From contig SFVH01000013.1 in NCBI GenBank assembly GCA_004561555.1, positions 1 through 34,557 on the forward strand: a stretch of DNA of 34,557 nt, read 5' to 3'. The notes beneath the pieces are model-generated. The model searched no databases and had not been told where the DNA came from. It was given only the letters and a program-made list of their open reading frames with translations. The number at the start of each line of letters is the position of its first letter. Within the stretch, counting starts at the first letter, position 1. Shown here in pieces: positions 16,863 through 24,922 of this stretch. Source of the DNA: a bacterium. GTDB taxonomy: Bacteria; Bacteroidota; Bacteroidia; Bacteroidales; Muribaculaceae. The translations under genes and the position numbers were made by a program.

Positions 16863-17633
16863 TTACTCTAATTTCAACAACAACGCGGTAATATTATCCG
16901 TTTCACCGCGTTTTTTGTTTTCCTCAATTAACGCAGTAATCCGTTCTTCCATATCCGCCTCATCTACCAAATTGCGCGGTGCAAACATACTTGCAATTTC
17001 CTCAGGCGTAACCAAATGACGAAAACCGTCCGAGCAAAGCATATACACCTTGCCTTCGGCAGGCGTACCCATCAGATAATCCGGATTTACCACCTTGGAT
17101 GCACCGATGCATTGCAGCAAAACACTGCGGCGCGGGTCAACCGCCGCCTGCTCCGGCGTCATTCTGCCTAAGCGCACCTCATTCGCAACGACCGTTTGGT
17201 CGGTTGTCAGAACCTTTGATTCCCGGTCATCAATTTCATACACGCGGGAATCTCCGACATGGCCGATAAACAAAGCTTTATTATCAATCAACAGCAAAAC
17301 GCTTAAAGTCGTGCCCAACTGCACCCCGATGCTTTTCCCATACTCGGCAATGCGCAAATTCATATCCTGTATGATTTCTTCCCAACGCGCACGAATCTCG
17401 TCCGGCTTGTAGTTTTGCAGTTGTAAAGGCAGTTCGTTGTCATACCATCGGGAAAACGCTTCCACAACGCTGGCGCTGGCTATCTCCCCTTTGGCAAGAC
17501 CGCCCATACCGTCGCAAATTACCGCCATAACCACTTTTCCGAGGTCTGTTTCGGCAACTTTGACGCACAAGCTGTCTTGGTTTGTATCTTTTTTCGTACC
17601 GATATCTGTACAAACCGCAGTCAAAACATTCAC
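16863..17633 (-). CDS. PP2C-family Ser/Thr protein phosphatase
   Basis: The protein has 256 residues, the usual length of a soluble bacterial PP2C. The metal-binding and core motifs are all present: TDIGTKKDTNQDS, ICDGMGGLAKGE, HVGDSRVYEI, LCSDGFRHL and ETDNITALLL. No membrane helix is seen. The start is GTG; AGGAGG lies 8 nt upstream and overlaps the stop codon of the FHA gene, so the two are translationally linked. It should remove phosphate from targets of the adjoining kinase, probably including the T-x-V-L scaffold (inference). Confidence 0.95.
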   Translation of the reverse strand: MNVLTAVCTDIGTKKDTNQDSLCVKVAETDLGKVVMAVICDGMGGLAKGEIASASVVEAFSRWYDNELPLQLQNYKPDEIRARWEEIIQDMNLRIAEYGKSIGVQLGTTLSVLLLIDNKALFIGHVGDSRVYEIDDRESKVLTTDQTVVANEVRLGRMTPEQAAVDPRRSVLLQCIGASKVVNPDYLMGTPAEGKVYMLCSDGFRHLVTPEEIASMFAPRNLVDEADMEERITALIEENKKRGETDNITALLLKLE

Positions 17634-17645
17634 GGCTGTTTCCTC

Positions 17646-18911
17646 CTAATTGATATGGAAAGTGAAGTCTTCGTTCGCCAAACGTAATTTTGTTCCGTCA
17701 AAAATTTCGACCTCGGTCAAAATCGGGATGGCACGGAAATTTACATATGTCTTGTTGGTAGAATTGTTATCCACAATAAAATAGCGATTGCCCTTTGTCA
17801 AAATGTCCGCATGGCTGCGGCTGACTGCGCTGTTGTCCGACACAAAATAGTCACAATACTGCCGCTCTTTTCCGATGCGGAAAGAGGGCTTATCCACTGC
17901 TACACGCTCGCCTGTTTTTTCTCGAATCAGATACGGGAACATCGGCTGGTGTTGCATTTGCTGCATCGGTTGCCCACAGGAAAGACAGAACTGCGAGCCC
18001 TGCGGATTTCCCTGCCCGCAATGCGGACAAAAATCCTGCGGCGCAACAGGTTGTTCTTGCATCGGCGCGCCGCAATACAAGCAGAATTTAGACCCCTGCG
18101 GATTTCCGCGACCGCAATTCGGGCATAAATCCTCCGGTTGCGGCTCCGGTTGCGGCTGCGGTTGCATCGGCTGTCCGCAGAATTGACAGAAATCCGAGCC
18201 TGCGGCATTGTTCTGCCCGCAGAACGGACACGGTTGTCCGCCGCTGACCGTTCCTTCCATAGGTGCCCCGCAATACATACAATACTCTGTGCTGTCGGGA
18301 TTGGGTTGCCCGCAAGATGGGCAGGGTATCATTTGCGGTGGAATTGGCGGAGTGTAAATCCAAGGGTCTCCGGACAGCATTACCTTTTGTAATGCAACCG
18401 CCGAAAACGGTTCGCCGCTTTGGAAAAAGTCAATATAGTCCATAATATATTGCTTGTCTTCGTCTTCATCAAAGACAACGCGATAGGGTAAATCGCTTAA
18501 AAACACAGCAGGATTTACAGCGGTAACGCTGTTCATCACCGGCCAATACACAAAAGACATCATCCCGCTTTGCGGCTCGACCATAATGCAATTCATATCT
18601 AAATAGATATTATTTGCGTCCATATAACTTTTTTCGCAGTCACGAATCGCCGGCAGCAAGCAACGAAGCAAATTCAAAAACATCGTTTTTGTAACTACGC
18701 CCGAATAGTACTCCTGCAAGGTTATCATATTCTCAAATGTACATTTGAGCGCGACTTCTTTTTTGCTCTTGTCTAATCGAACCGGCATCAAATGCGGAAA
18801 CATACCGCTCTCAATCGCATTCATTTCCCGTTCATTCAGCGCTTCCGGATAATCCAGACGGTTTTTGATAATGTACTTTCTGCCGCTTACGGCTGTTGTA
18901 ATTTGTGCCAT
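17646..18911 (-). CDS. DUF6382 - four zinc ribbons - FHA domain protein
   Basis: The protein has 421 residues and no membrane helix. Residues 1-185 resemble DUF6382, a domain found at the start of many Firmicutes FHA proteins. Segments such as LLPAIRDCEKSYMDANNIYLD and MMSFVYWPV resemble the pseudokinase part of EssB/YukC. About residues 196-330 hold four zinc ribbons in tandem (CPSC/CMYC, CPFC/CQFC, CPNC/CLYC, CPHC/CLSC) joined by Pro/Gln linkers. The C-terminal ~80 residues form an FHA domain: FRIGKE, SAVSRSHAD and NNSTNKTYVN carry the phosphothreonine-binding Arg, Ser and Asn positions. It is the first gene of operon B. The upstream SD (AAGAGAT) is weak. It probably reads phosphothreonine and recruits other proteins. 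Confidence 0.87.
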   Translation of the reverse strand: MAQITTAVSGRKYIIKNRLDYPEALNEREMNAIESGMFPHLMPVRLDKSKKEVALKCTFENMITLQEYYSGVVTKTMFLNLLRCLLPAIRDCEKSYMDANNIYLDMNCIMVEPQSGMMSFVYWPVMNSVTAVNPAVFLSDLPYRVVFDEDEDKQYIMDYIDFFQSGEPFSAVALQKVMLSGDPWIYTPPIPPQMIPCPSCGQPNPDSTEYCMYCGAPMEGTVSGGQPCPFCGQNNAAGSDFCQFCGQPMQPQPQPEPQPEDLCPNCGRGNPQGSKFCLYCGAPMQEQPVAPQDFCPHCGQGNPQGSQFCLSCGQPMQQMQHQPMFPYLIREKTGERVAVDKPSFRIGKERQYCDYFVSDNSAVSRSHADILTKGNRYFIVDNNSTNKTYVNFRAIPILTEVEIFDGTKLRLANEDFTFHIN

Positions 18912-18981
18912 ATCTCTTACCCACTTTCGACAAAATCATAAACCTTTCTACATAATTTCTCACGATATGATAATTAAATAA

Positions 18982-19063
18982 ATTATATCGAAAAAAAATC
19001 GCTTAGACTATTCTCTATTAGGGTACAAATTCACCTTTTTTTCACATTTTTTTACATTTTTTG
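18982..19063 (-). promoter_or_regulatory. Operon B promoter with 21-bp element shared with the EssC promoter
   Basis: On the minus strand a perfect TATAAT (18987-18982) lies about 70 nt before the start codon. No good -35 hexamer is found at 17 nt. Instead a 21-bp element (19028-19008; core TACCCTAATAGAGAATAG) ends 20 nt before the -10. It is identical to the one at 34208-34188. Further upstream, a 20-bp A/T-rich block (19063-19044; AAAAAATGTAAAAAAATGT) also recurs exactly. The layout suggests an activator site covering the -35 region plus an UP-like element, giving co-regulation of both operons. Confidence 0.72.
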
Positions 19064-19071
19064 CATTTTTT

Positions 19072-19097
19072 AAAAAAACCGCCCGATTTCGGGCGGC
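19072..19097 (-). terminator. Rho-independent terminator ending operon A
   Basis: CCGCCCG (19079-19085) pairs with CGGGCGG (19090-19096) around a 4-nt loop. Read on the minus strand the hairpin is followed directly by seven T. It lies 22 bp past the stop of the frameshifted zinc-ribbon gene and just ahead of the operon B promoter, so it separates the two transcription units. Confidence 0.93.
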
Positions 19098-19118
19098 TTT
19101 ACAGATTTACTTTTTACT

Positions 19119-19521
19119 CTACCCCTGCATCGGAATCAATTCCGACGCAGATTTATTTCCATAAATATCCGTAACGATAAATTGGCAAAAATAGTTTTGC
19201 GCATCGGGAATTTCATGCAGTTGTAAATAACCTGTATCCAAACGCATACTTGTTCCCGCACCTGTTCCCGTATCCTCCCAGGAATAAAAATCCAAAAGTG
19301 CGCCGTTTTCGCCCCGCGTAAGACGACGAACGCTCCCGACAAAATCCATCGTTTGATAATCGTAAATACTGAGTTCCTGTTTTCCGGCAAATGCGCCTGT
19401 CGCCGCACTTGGCATCACCTTGCGCACCGTTCTGCGGTTGCGCAAAAAAAGTATACCCGCAATTTGGGCATTGCGGTACTGTGTCTTGCATACTGCTTCC
19501 GCATTTCGGACAAATTTTCAT
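19119..19521 (-). pseudogene. Frameshifted zinc-ribbon protein gene
   Basis: Starts at ATG 19521 after AGAGG. It encodes a zinc ribbon (Cys4, Cys7, Cys18, Cys21; MKICPKCGSS...CPNCGYTF) in one frame. A run of seven T on the coding strand (19450-19444) follows. Deleting one T joins it to the next frame, which gives about 110 more residues (GAFAGKQELSIYDYQTMDFV through SASELIPMQG). As written, the first frame runs on for about 75 residues of unrelated sequence to its stop. The repaired product would be ~133 residues with no membrane helix. The cause may be a real homopolymer frameshift, phase variation, or a sequencing error. It is the last gene of operon A. The ribbon matches the operon B proteins; the C-terminal part is unrecognised. 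Confidence 0.72.
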
Positions 19522-19534
19522 AAACTACCTCTTT

Positions 19535-20575
19535 TTATAGTTCCTTAACCGTCTCTGTGACGGTTGTTGTTGACTCTCGATGCAACCGTTCCGACAATCC
19601 GCCGTCATTCAGGTGCAAACCGAACACCGCTGCGAATACAAGCGTTATCAAAACCATAATGCCGATAATGCCCCAAAGCCGACGCTTTTTTTGCCGATTG
19701 CCTTTGTTGGCAACGGGCGCGGCATTTCGGGCAACATTTTCATTTTGTGTTGTTTCCGCATCCAGACGCTGTGTTGTCCCCCTTTTGGAATCGGTAGAAA
19801 TGATTTCACAAAGAACAACCGTCGTATTGTCCTTACCGCCGCGATCCAGTGCTGTTTGCACCAAACGGCGGCATACCGTTTCCATCGGCAAATTTTCACA
19901 CAAAATTTGCTGAATTTCACGGTCTTGCAACATATCCGTCAAACCGTCGCTGCACAATAAAAAACGGTCTCCCTGTACAGCCGGTACGGTTACTGCGTAC
20001 GGTTCAATTTCCATTTCCTCCGGGAAGATGCCCAAATGCTGTGTCAACTTATGCTTTTCGGGTCGTTTTTCGGCTTCCTCCTTCGGTAAAACACCGCTGT
20101 CCACTAAGGATTGTGCCTGCGTATGGTCTTTGGAAAGTTGTGTCAATATACCGTTAGACAGCCGATACACACGGCTATCCCCGACATTGGCAATCAAAAG
20201 ATTGTTTTCCCGAAAAGCAAGCAAGGCGAGCGTTGTTCCAACGCGCGCCTGTTTTTGCCGCGCCAATGCACAAACGCTGTAATTCGCTTTTTGCACCAAT
20301 GCATTGACGGCAGGATAGGAAAATCCGGACTGCAACAACGCCGACGCATCGGCACAGAACACATCTGCCGCCGCCTGCGAAGCCAATTCGCCCGCCTGCT
20401 CACCGCCCATACCGTCAAAGACCGCAAAAACATTTTGCACGGACAGTTCGGCACTTGCAGAAGCCTGCATTGCCGAATGCACGGTTTTCCCGTTGATATA
20501 GTAATTATCCTCATTGTTTTTCCGACGCTTACCGACATCGCTGACGGCAACTGCGCGTATTTGATTTGTGCTCAT
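19535..20575 (-). CDS. Membrane-anchored PP2C-family Ser/Thr phosphatase
   Basis: The protein has 346 residues. The PP2C domain occupies about 1-255 with all core motifs: SDVGKRRKNNEDN, VFDGMGGEQAGE, NVGDSRVYRL, LCSDGLTDML and RGGKDNTTVVL. A basic segment (RQKKRRLW) and a hydrophobic helix at about 290-312 anchor it to the membrane, leaving a short outer tail. GAGGG precedes the ATG, 14 bp after the kinase gene. It is the second PP2C of the window and pairs with the operon A kinase. EssC or proteins bound by its FHA domain are plausible targets, by position only. Confidence 0.94.
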   Translation of the reverse strand: MSTNQIRAVAVSDVGKRRKNNEDNYYINGKTVHSAMQASASAELSVQNVFAVFDGMGGEQAGELASQAAADVFCADASALLQSGFSYPAVNALVQKANYSVCALARQKQARVGTTLALLAFRENNLLIANVGDSRVYRLSNGILTQLSKDHTQAQSLVDSGVLPKEEAEKRPEKHKLTQHLGIFPEEMEIEPYAVTVPAVQGDRFLLCSDGLTDMLQDREIQQILCENLPMETVCRRLVQTALDRGGKDNTTVVLCEIISTDSKRGTTQRLDAETTQNENVARNAAPVANKGNRQKKRRLWGIIGIMVLITLVFAAVFGLHLNDGGLSERLHRESTTTVTETVKEL

Positions 20576-20589
20576 TTTCGCCCTCTCTG

Positions 20590-21948
20590 TTATGACGACG
20601 AATGTCGAATTTTATTGATGCTGTATACCATCAGCACAATAGAAGCCACAAACAAAATAAAACCGCCTATGATACTGACATAGTAACAAAGCAAAGCGCT
20701 GAGCAAAATCAACACGATACTGATTACAAGCAAAGCAACCCCGTTGTTTTTCTTCGGTGCAACCATCTGCATTTGTGCAGGCAAAGGCGCAGGCACGGGC
20801 GTACCGCCCTGATTTGCAATCGTCTGCGGTTGTTTTGGTGCAGGCAGCGGATTTTGCGCTTGGCTGCGCACAGACGGCGTATTCGGTACAAAGGATTTTT
20901 CCCGCATGCGTTGTTCAACATCAATTTCTGTACCTTTTGAAAAACGAATCGAGCCGTGCTTCGGCCGGTCTGCCGTCGGCAAAGGTCGTTCTGTTTCACT
21001 CGGGCTGACGACGGTTTTCTGATTCCCCAATCCGTTTTTCAAAACCGATTCCAAAGCCTCTCGCATTTCCTTTGCGCTTTGATACCGCGCCTGCGCCTGA
21101 AATGCGCACGCTTTTAATACAATTTTATTCAGCACGGGGGAAATATCGGGAATCGGCGGAATGGCATCGCCGCGCATACGTCGGATTTGCGCCGTTTCAC
21201 GGTCGCTGTATTTTACATTCTGCGGCGGCAACGGTAAAAACGGCGTACGATTATGATTCAATAAACGATACAACACGATCCCGAGAGAATAAATATCCAC
21301 GGTTTTGTCATATTTATTGCCTTGGTATACCTCCGGCGCCATATAGGTATATGTACCCTTTTGCGAAAGTGAGGACATCGTTTTTTCCATTTGCCGCGCC
21401 ACGCCGAAATCCCCAAGTTTGAATGCACCTGTATCGGCAATAAAAATATTGTCCGGCTTAATGTCGCGATGAATAATATTTTTGGCTTCGCAAAGTTCTA
21501 ATGCGCGGCACATATCTATTCCGAGCCGAATCACATCCTCTTGGGTGAATTGGTGTTCGCTCAAATATGCCGTCAGCGGCGTTAAAAGTTCCATACGAAT
21601 AAAAATCGTATAGCCTACACCGTCCTCGTGCGGTACAATCGAATGGTCTTCATAGCTGACCACATTACTGTTGCCGCGCAAAGACGCCAAAAGTTCAATT
21701 TCCTTCACGAAATTCTGCGCGAGGTCGGTATAGTATTCGCTGATACTGTTTTGATCCATTCCCTCGCTTTGCAAGCTTGAAACATCGTTGCCCGTTTGCG
21801 GAATTTCGATCACCTTTAACGCGGAATGGTATGTAACGCCAAACTCCTCGCGCCGAATTTTATATACGCTGCCGAAGGACCCGGCACCGATTTTTTCCTC
21901 TATGTACCAGTTCCCGAAAATGGGCTGGTTCAGTTCAGTTTGTTGCAT
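20590..21948 (-). CDS. Membrane-bound Ser/Thr protein kinase
   Basis: The protein has 452 residues. A complete kinase domain lies at about 10-285: IGAGSFGSVYK, SALKVIEIP with the conserved Lys, HRDIKPDNIFI, LGDFGVARQM and TYMAPEVYQG. A Pro/Gln-rich linker of about 100 residues leads to two hydrophobic helices at the C-terminus (GVALLVISIVLILLSALLCY and GGFILFVASIVLMVYS), so both ends are likely cytoplasmic. There is no extracellular sensor domain, so it may respond to partners in the membrane or cytoplasm. The gene overlaps the upstream DUF4176 gene by 14 bp. It is the third kinase-like protein of the window and looks catalytically intact. Confidence 0.94.
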   Translation of the reverse strand: MQQTELNQPIFGNWYIEEKIGAGSFGSVYKIRREEFGVTYHSALKVIEIPQTGNDVSSLQSEGMDQNSISEYYTDLAQNFVKEIELLASLRGNSNVVSYEDHSIVPHEDGVGYTIFIRMELLTPLTAYLSEHQFTQEDVIRLGIDMCRALELCEAKNIIHRDIKPDNIFIADTGAFKLGDFGVARQMEKTMSSLSQKGTYTYMAPEVYQGNKYDKTVDIYSLGIVLYRLLNHNRTPFLPLPPQNVKYSDRETAQIRRMRGDAIPPIPDISPVLNKIVLKACAFQAQARYQSAKEMREALESVLKNGLGNQKTVVSPSETERPLPTADRPKHGSIRFSKGTEIDVEQRMREKSFVPNTPSVRSQAQNPLPAPKQPQTIANQGGTPVPAPLPAQMQMVAPKKNNGVALLVISIVLILLSALLCYYVSIIGGFILFVASIVLMVYSINKIRHSSS

Positions 21949-22246
21949 TTTCCTGCTCCGCTTGACTTAAATCTATATTTGCTATCTCCATTAGCATTTT
22001 CGGTAATTTGCGAATGACTGTTTCTGTCTCCTCCGTTCTATACCCTTCAAAAACAACCGTATCTATCAAATCCTCATCCACAAAAACAGCGGCATTGTCA
22101 AACATAGCCCCCATTGGGTAAGGAACCGCAAGATATAAATGCGTCTTATTCTCTTTGCGTGGAAAATACCCCATTAACATGACTTCTGTCTTCTGCTCCG
22201 CTTTCAGTTTAACAATACTGCCAAGCGGTAAAAGTGTGAAACTCAT
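21935..22246 (-). CDS. DUF4176 protein (T7SS-associated), copy 3
   Basis: The protein has 103 residues. The N-terminal LLPLGSIVKLKAEQKTEVML matches the DUF4176 opening (LPIGSVVLLK...), a small family found in Firmicutes T7SS and LXG-toxin loci. The conserved YPMG and acidic VDEDLIDTVVFEGY segments follow. The start codon overlaps the stop of the upstream DUF4176 gene (ATGA). Role is not established; association with secreted effectors as adaptor or accessory protein is inferred from repeated linkage. Confidence 0.8.
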   Translation of the reverse strand: MSFTLLPLGSIVKLKAEQKTEVMLMGYFPRKENKTHLYLAVPYPMGAMFDNAAVFVDEDLIDTVVFEGYRTEETETVIRKLPKMLMEIANIDLSQAEQENATN

Positions 22247-22590
22247 TCTGCCTGCTCCTCCATTTCCCTTTGCGCAAAATTGATAAAATCTTGCAGAACA
22301 GCCGTTGCCGCTGTTTCACCGAGTTCATCATAAGTTTTATAAAATCTTGCCAAATTCTCCGTAAATGCAGTACTGACATCGGTTTTATAACCCGCAAACA
22401 GTACCTTTTCAATATCCCGGCAAGCTACAAAGCCCATGCTTTCACTATTCATAAAACCAAGCGGCAATTCTACACAAATATACCCTTGTACCTGTTGCCC
22501 GCCGACAGGCTGTGCGCTGTACCCGACAACCAGCAGTTGATGCCCTTTCACTTCGACAACCGCACCAATCGGAAGTTCAATTTGTTTCAT
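22243..22590 (-). CDS. DUF4176 protein (T7SS-associated), copy 2
   Basis: The protein has 115 residues. It opens with ELPIGAVVEVKGHQLLVVGY, then a PLGFMNSESMGFV segment and RDIEKVLFAGYKTD, paralleling the other two DUF4176 proteins. AAGGAG precedes the ATG. It lies 12 bp after the 300-residue effector-like gene and overlaps the next DUF4176 gene, so the pair is probably translated together. Compared with copy 1 it has a longer helical C-terminus. Confidence 0.8.
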   Translation of the reverse strand: MKQIELPIGAVVEVKGHQLLVVGYSAQPVGGQQVQGYICVELPLGFMNSESMGFVACRDIEKVLFAGYKTDVSTAFTENLARFYKTYDELGETAATAVLQDFINFAQREMEEQAE

Positions 22591-22602
22591 ATAGCATTCT
22601 CC

Positions 22603-23505
22603 TTAAAGATCAAAAGCGCTGTCAAAATATCCGTTTATCGCACTGCTTGCATCTGAAAAAGCACCGTTAATATCCCATCCATATATAACTTCAAGTGCAG
22701 ATGTAATCAGGCTGATGTTGAAGAAAGAATCTACCATTTGACACGCGACATCTACAACGGCTTTTCCTAAGGTAAAAAAGTCTTTTCCCAATGACGCAAT
22801 CGCACCGACAATATTTCCTTTTTCTAAGTTTTCGAAGAGTTCGCGTTCGTATTTTTCCCCTAACTCTATATACTTCGGTATAGTTTTTAAAGTAGTCCAA
22901 ACAGCGTTTAAATATATATTGCTCTCAACAAACAGCCCAAATACAAAGGAAAGTGTGTCGATACCTGTTTTCCAATCAAATTTCCCTTGGACAATTCTTT
23001 TCAATATTTTGATAACATCTACAAAATCTTCTCCAAATACTTCTTTCAGTGTTGCTTCCAGAAGCTTTTGCTGTTCTTCGGTCAAATTTTTGTCATAAAT
23101 ATTATCTAAATAATTCAATAAATCTGCTATCGAATTGATTTTCGGCGCGGAAGGATTCTTTTGTGTAGGAACGGTTTTTATGCTGCTTTCATTTGAATTT
23201 GCAGCGTTTCCGCCGATAAATTTCGCCAACTGCGAATCGATAGACGAAAAGGATTCCCCTGCGTTAATCGCTGCTGCCGAAGATTGCTCCAAAAGCGTGA
23301 CCAATGTTTCGGACGATTTTGCAACGGAATGAATTTTTGTGCCGAAATTGTTTGCCAGCCGATAGCTCCAATTCGTGTTAACCCGTTTCAGCACGCGATC
23401 CACCTGTTTTAGTGTTGTTCTGTATGAATCACTGATTGCGCCTAACTTTTCCCCCTGCGTTTTCAACAATTCGGGGGTAAGTTTGATTGTCTTATCCATT
23501 GCCAT
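22603..23505 (-). CDS. T7SS effector-like protein with WXG100-like N-terminus, variant 2
   Basis: The protein has 300 residues. The first ~110 are helical and closely match the 355-residue protein encoded upstream: TIKLTPELL, VLKRVNTNWSYRLANNF and KIHSVAKSSETLVTLLEQS, with AAAINAGESFSSIDSQLAKFIGG. This looks like a WXG100/LXG-type targeting domain with NWSY in place of WXG. After a Ser/Pro/Asn linker the C-terminal ~170 residues differ completely from the paralogue. They are hydrophobic and helical (TGIDTLSFVFGLFVE, VGAIASLGKDFFTLGKAVVD) and I do not recognise them. Two DUF4176 genes follow. A membrane-active or toxin-like cargo is inferred. Confidence 0.75.
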   Translation of the reverse strand: MAMDKTIKLTPELLKTQGEKLGAISDSYRTTLKQVDRVLKRVNTNWSYRLANNFGTKIHSVAKSSETLVTLLEQSSAAAINAGESFSSIDSQLAKFIGGNAANSNESSIKTVPTQKNPSAPKINSIADLLNYLDNIYDKNLTEEQQKLLEATLKEVFGEDFVDVIKILKRIVQGKFDWKTGIDTLSFVFGLFVESNIYLNAVWTTLKTIPKYIELGEKYERELFENLEKGNIVGAIASLGKDFFTLGKAVVDVACQMVDSFFNISLITSALEVIYGWDINGAFSDASSAINGYFDSAFDL

Positions 23506-23526
23506 ATTTCATTTCCTCCACAAAAA

Positions 23527-23808
23527 CTATTCTTTTTGTTCAGAGTCGTAATATGTGGTCAGCTTTTCTAAAAACACTGTTCTTTCATCATCGTTCATAC
23601 CCAAAAAGAATATATGATCTATCGCATCATGATTAAAGAAAAAGGTTGTTTCAGGATTGATAAATCCTTCGGGGTATAGTACAGACAGATAATCATACTC
23701 CGTATTTGTTTGCAAATCCGTTTGTTTCACACCGATAATCATCAAACGTTTTTTACCGTTTTTTAATAAGACTACCGACCCAATAGGAAGTAATGCTGAG
23801 ATATTCAT
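23527..23808 (-). CDS. DUF4176 protein (T7SS-associated), copy 1
   Basis: The protein has 93 residues from ATG 23808, chosen because GGAGG lies 7 nt before it; an upstream in-frame GTG at 23826 is less likely. ALLPIGSVVLLKNGKKRLMI is the clearest DUF4176 signature in the window, followed by the YPEGFINPE and DAIDHIFFLGM segments. It sits directly downstream of the 355-residue effector-like gene, matching the order seen for the second effector and its DUF4176 pair. Confidence 0.85.
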   Translation of the reverse strand: MNISALLPIGSVVLLKNGKKRLMIIGVKQTDLQTNTEYDYLSVLYPEGFINPETTFFFNHDAIDHIFFLGMNDDERTVFLEKLTTYYDSEQKE

Positions 23809-23826
23809 AAGTTTTCCTCCAAACAC

Positions 23827-24894
23827 TTATTTAAACCATGAGGCAATCGCTTTGCCTGCACTTTTTATTCCGTTACCGATTGCTTTCACTCCACCTTGCA
23901 CCGCATCAATCACCGTATCGGACACCAGTTCGGAAAGATCCTTTCCGCTGATTTCTTTAACCGCCCAATTCGCTGCCATTACAACGCCGGTCCCAATAGC
24001 GCCTACCAAAACAACCGGTGCGCCGGGGCCCAATACCGCCCCGACGGCTGCTGTCGCCAAAACGCCGGTACCAACACTGACTGCCGTTTCACCGATCGTC
24101 TCCAAATACATTCTCCAGTTTTTAAAATCGCCGTTGTATTCGTCATAATTTCCAATAAATTTGCTTACGCCGGTTAAGGCAACGCCGCCCCATTTTGCTA
24201 CTGCCGCAATGTTATTTCCAACTTTTTCCGCACCCGTAAGATTCACAGAATTGTTAGAGCTGTTAATTTTAAATTTTTCAAGCTGCATCGCCAGATTTTT
24301 TCGAAACCCGATTGCGTCCACAGTTGAGTTCAATCCTAATAGGTGAAATTCTTTCCCGTCAAAGATTTTTGCCCCGGTTTTTGCAACATTTCCGATTAAA
24401 TCTAATAAAGATTTACCGGTTGCAAATTCGTCGCCCCCGAAAGCACCGTTCAAAATAAATTCAGTCGTTGCCCCGGCGATGCCAAAAACGCCAAAAAATT
24501 CAAAAAGTTTGGTGTACCATTTGTCTTTTTGTGTAGAATCTTTTTGCTTTTCCGGATTTACAACATTCGTTTGCCCTTCGCCGGACGTCGAACTGCCTCC
24601 ACCGACATATTTCGCCAACTGTGCATCCACCGTAGTAAACGATTCGCCGGCCGACCGCGCTGCCTCCGCTGATTGCGCCAGCATAGTCACCAAATTCTCG
24701 GACGCCTTGGAAACAGAATGAATTTTTGTTGCAAAATTGTTTGCCAGACGATAACTCCAATTGCTGTTCACTCGTTTTAGAACACGATCGGTATTGCGCA
24801 AGACGGAACGATACTGTTCGCTGATTTGTTCTAACGCTTGGCTTTGAGCGCGCAGTTCTTGCGGGGTGAGTTTTATGGTTTGATTTCCGCTCAT
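23827..24894 (-). CDS. T7SS effector-like protein with WXG100-like N-terminus and glycine-rich hydrophobic C-terminus, variant 1
   Basis: About 355 residues from ATG 24894 (GGAAG 8 nt upstream); ATG 24897 and GTG 24903 are alternative starts. The N-terminal ~115 residues form the helical targeting-like domain shared with the 300-residue paralogue (TIKLTPQELRAQ, VNSNWSYRLANNF). A Gly/Ser/Asn/Lys linker follows. The C-terminal ~220 residues include Gly/Ala-rich hydrophobic helices (VGTGVLATAAVGAVLGPGAP, VVLVGAIGTGVVMAANWAV) and an amphipathic tail (GIKSAGKAIASWFK). This layout is common in LXG-type toxins with membrane-inserting C-termini, such as the TspA type. No nuclease or other enzyme motif is seen. 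A pore-forming role is inference. Confidence 0.76.
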   Translation of the reverse strand: MSGNQTIKLTPQELRAQSQALEQISEQYRSVLRNTDRVLKRVNSNWSYRLANNFATKIHSVSKASENLVTMLAQSAEAARSAGESFTTVDAQLAKYVGGGSSTSGEGQTNVVNPEKQKDSTQKDKWYTKLFEFFGVFGIAGATTEFILNGAFGGDEFATGKSLLDLIGNVAKTGAKIFDGKEFHLLGLNSTVDAIGFRKNLAMQLEKFKINSSNNSVNLTGAEKVGNNIAAVAKWGGVALTGVSKFIGNYDEYNGDFKNWRMYLETIGETAVSVGTGVLATAAVGAVLGPGAPVVLVGAIGTGVVMAANWAVKEISGKDLSELVSDTVIDAVQGGVKAIGNGIKSAGKAIASWFK

Positions 24895-24922
24895 CATGCT
24901 CACTTCCGTTTATTCATAGTTT

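Noticed and set aside
19444..19450. Programmed -1 frameshifting at T_TTT_TTT.
   Set aside because: The downstream coding frame is +1 relative to the first, so -1 slippage would not reach it; a one-base insertion fits better.
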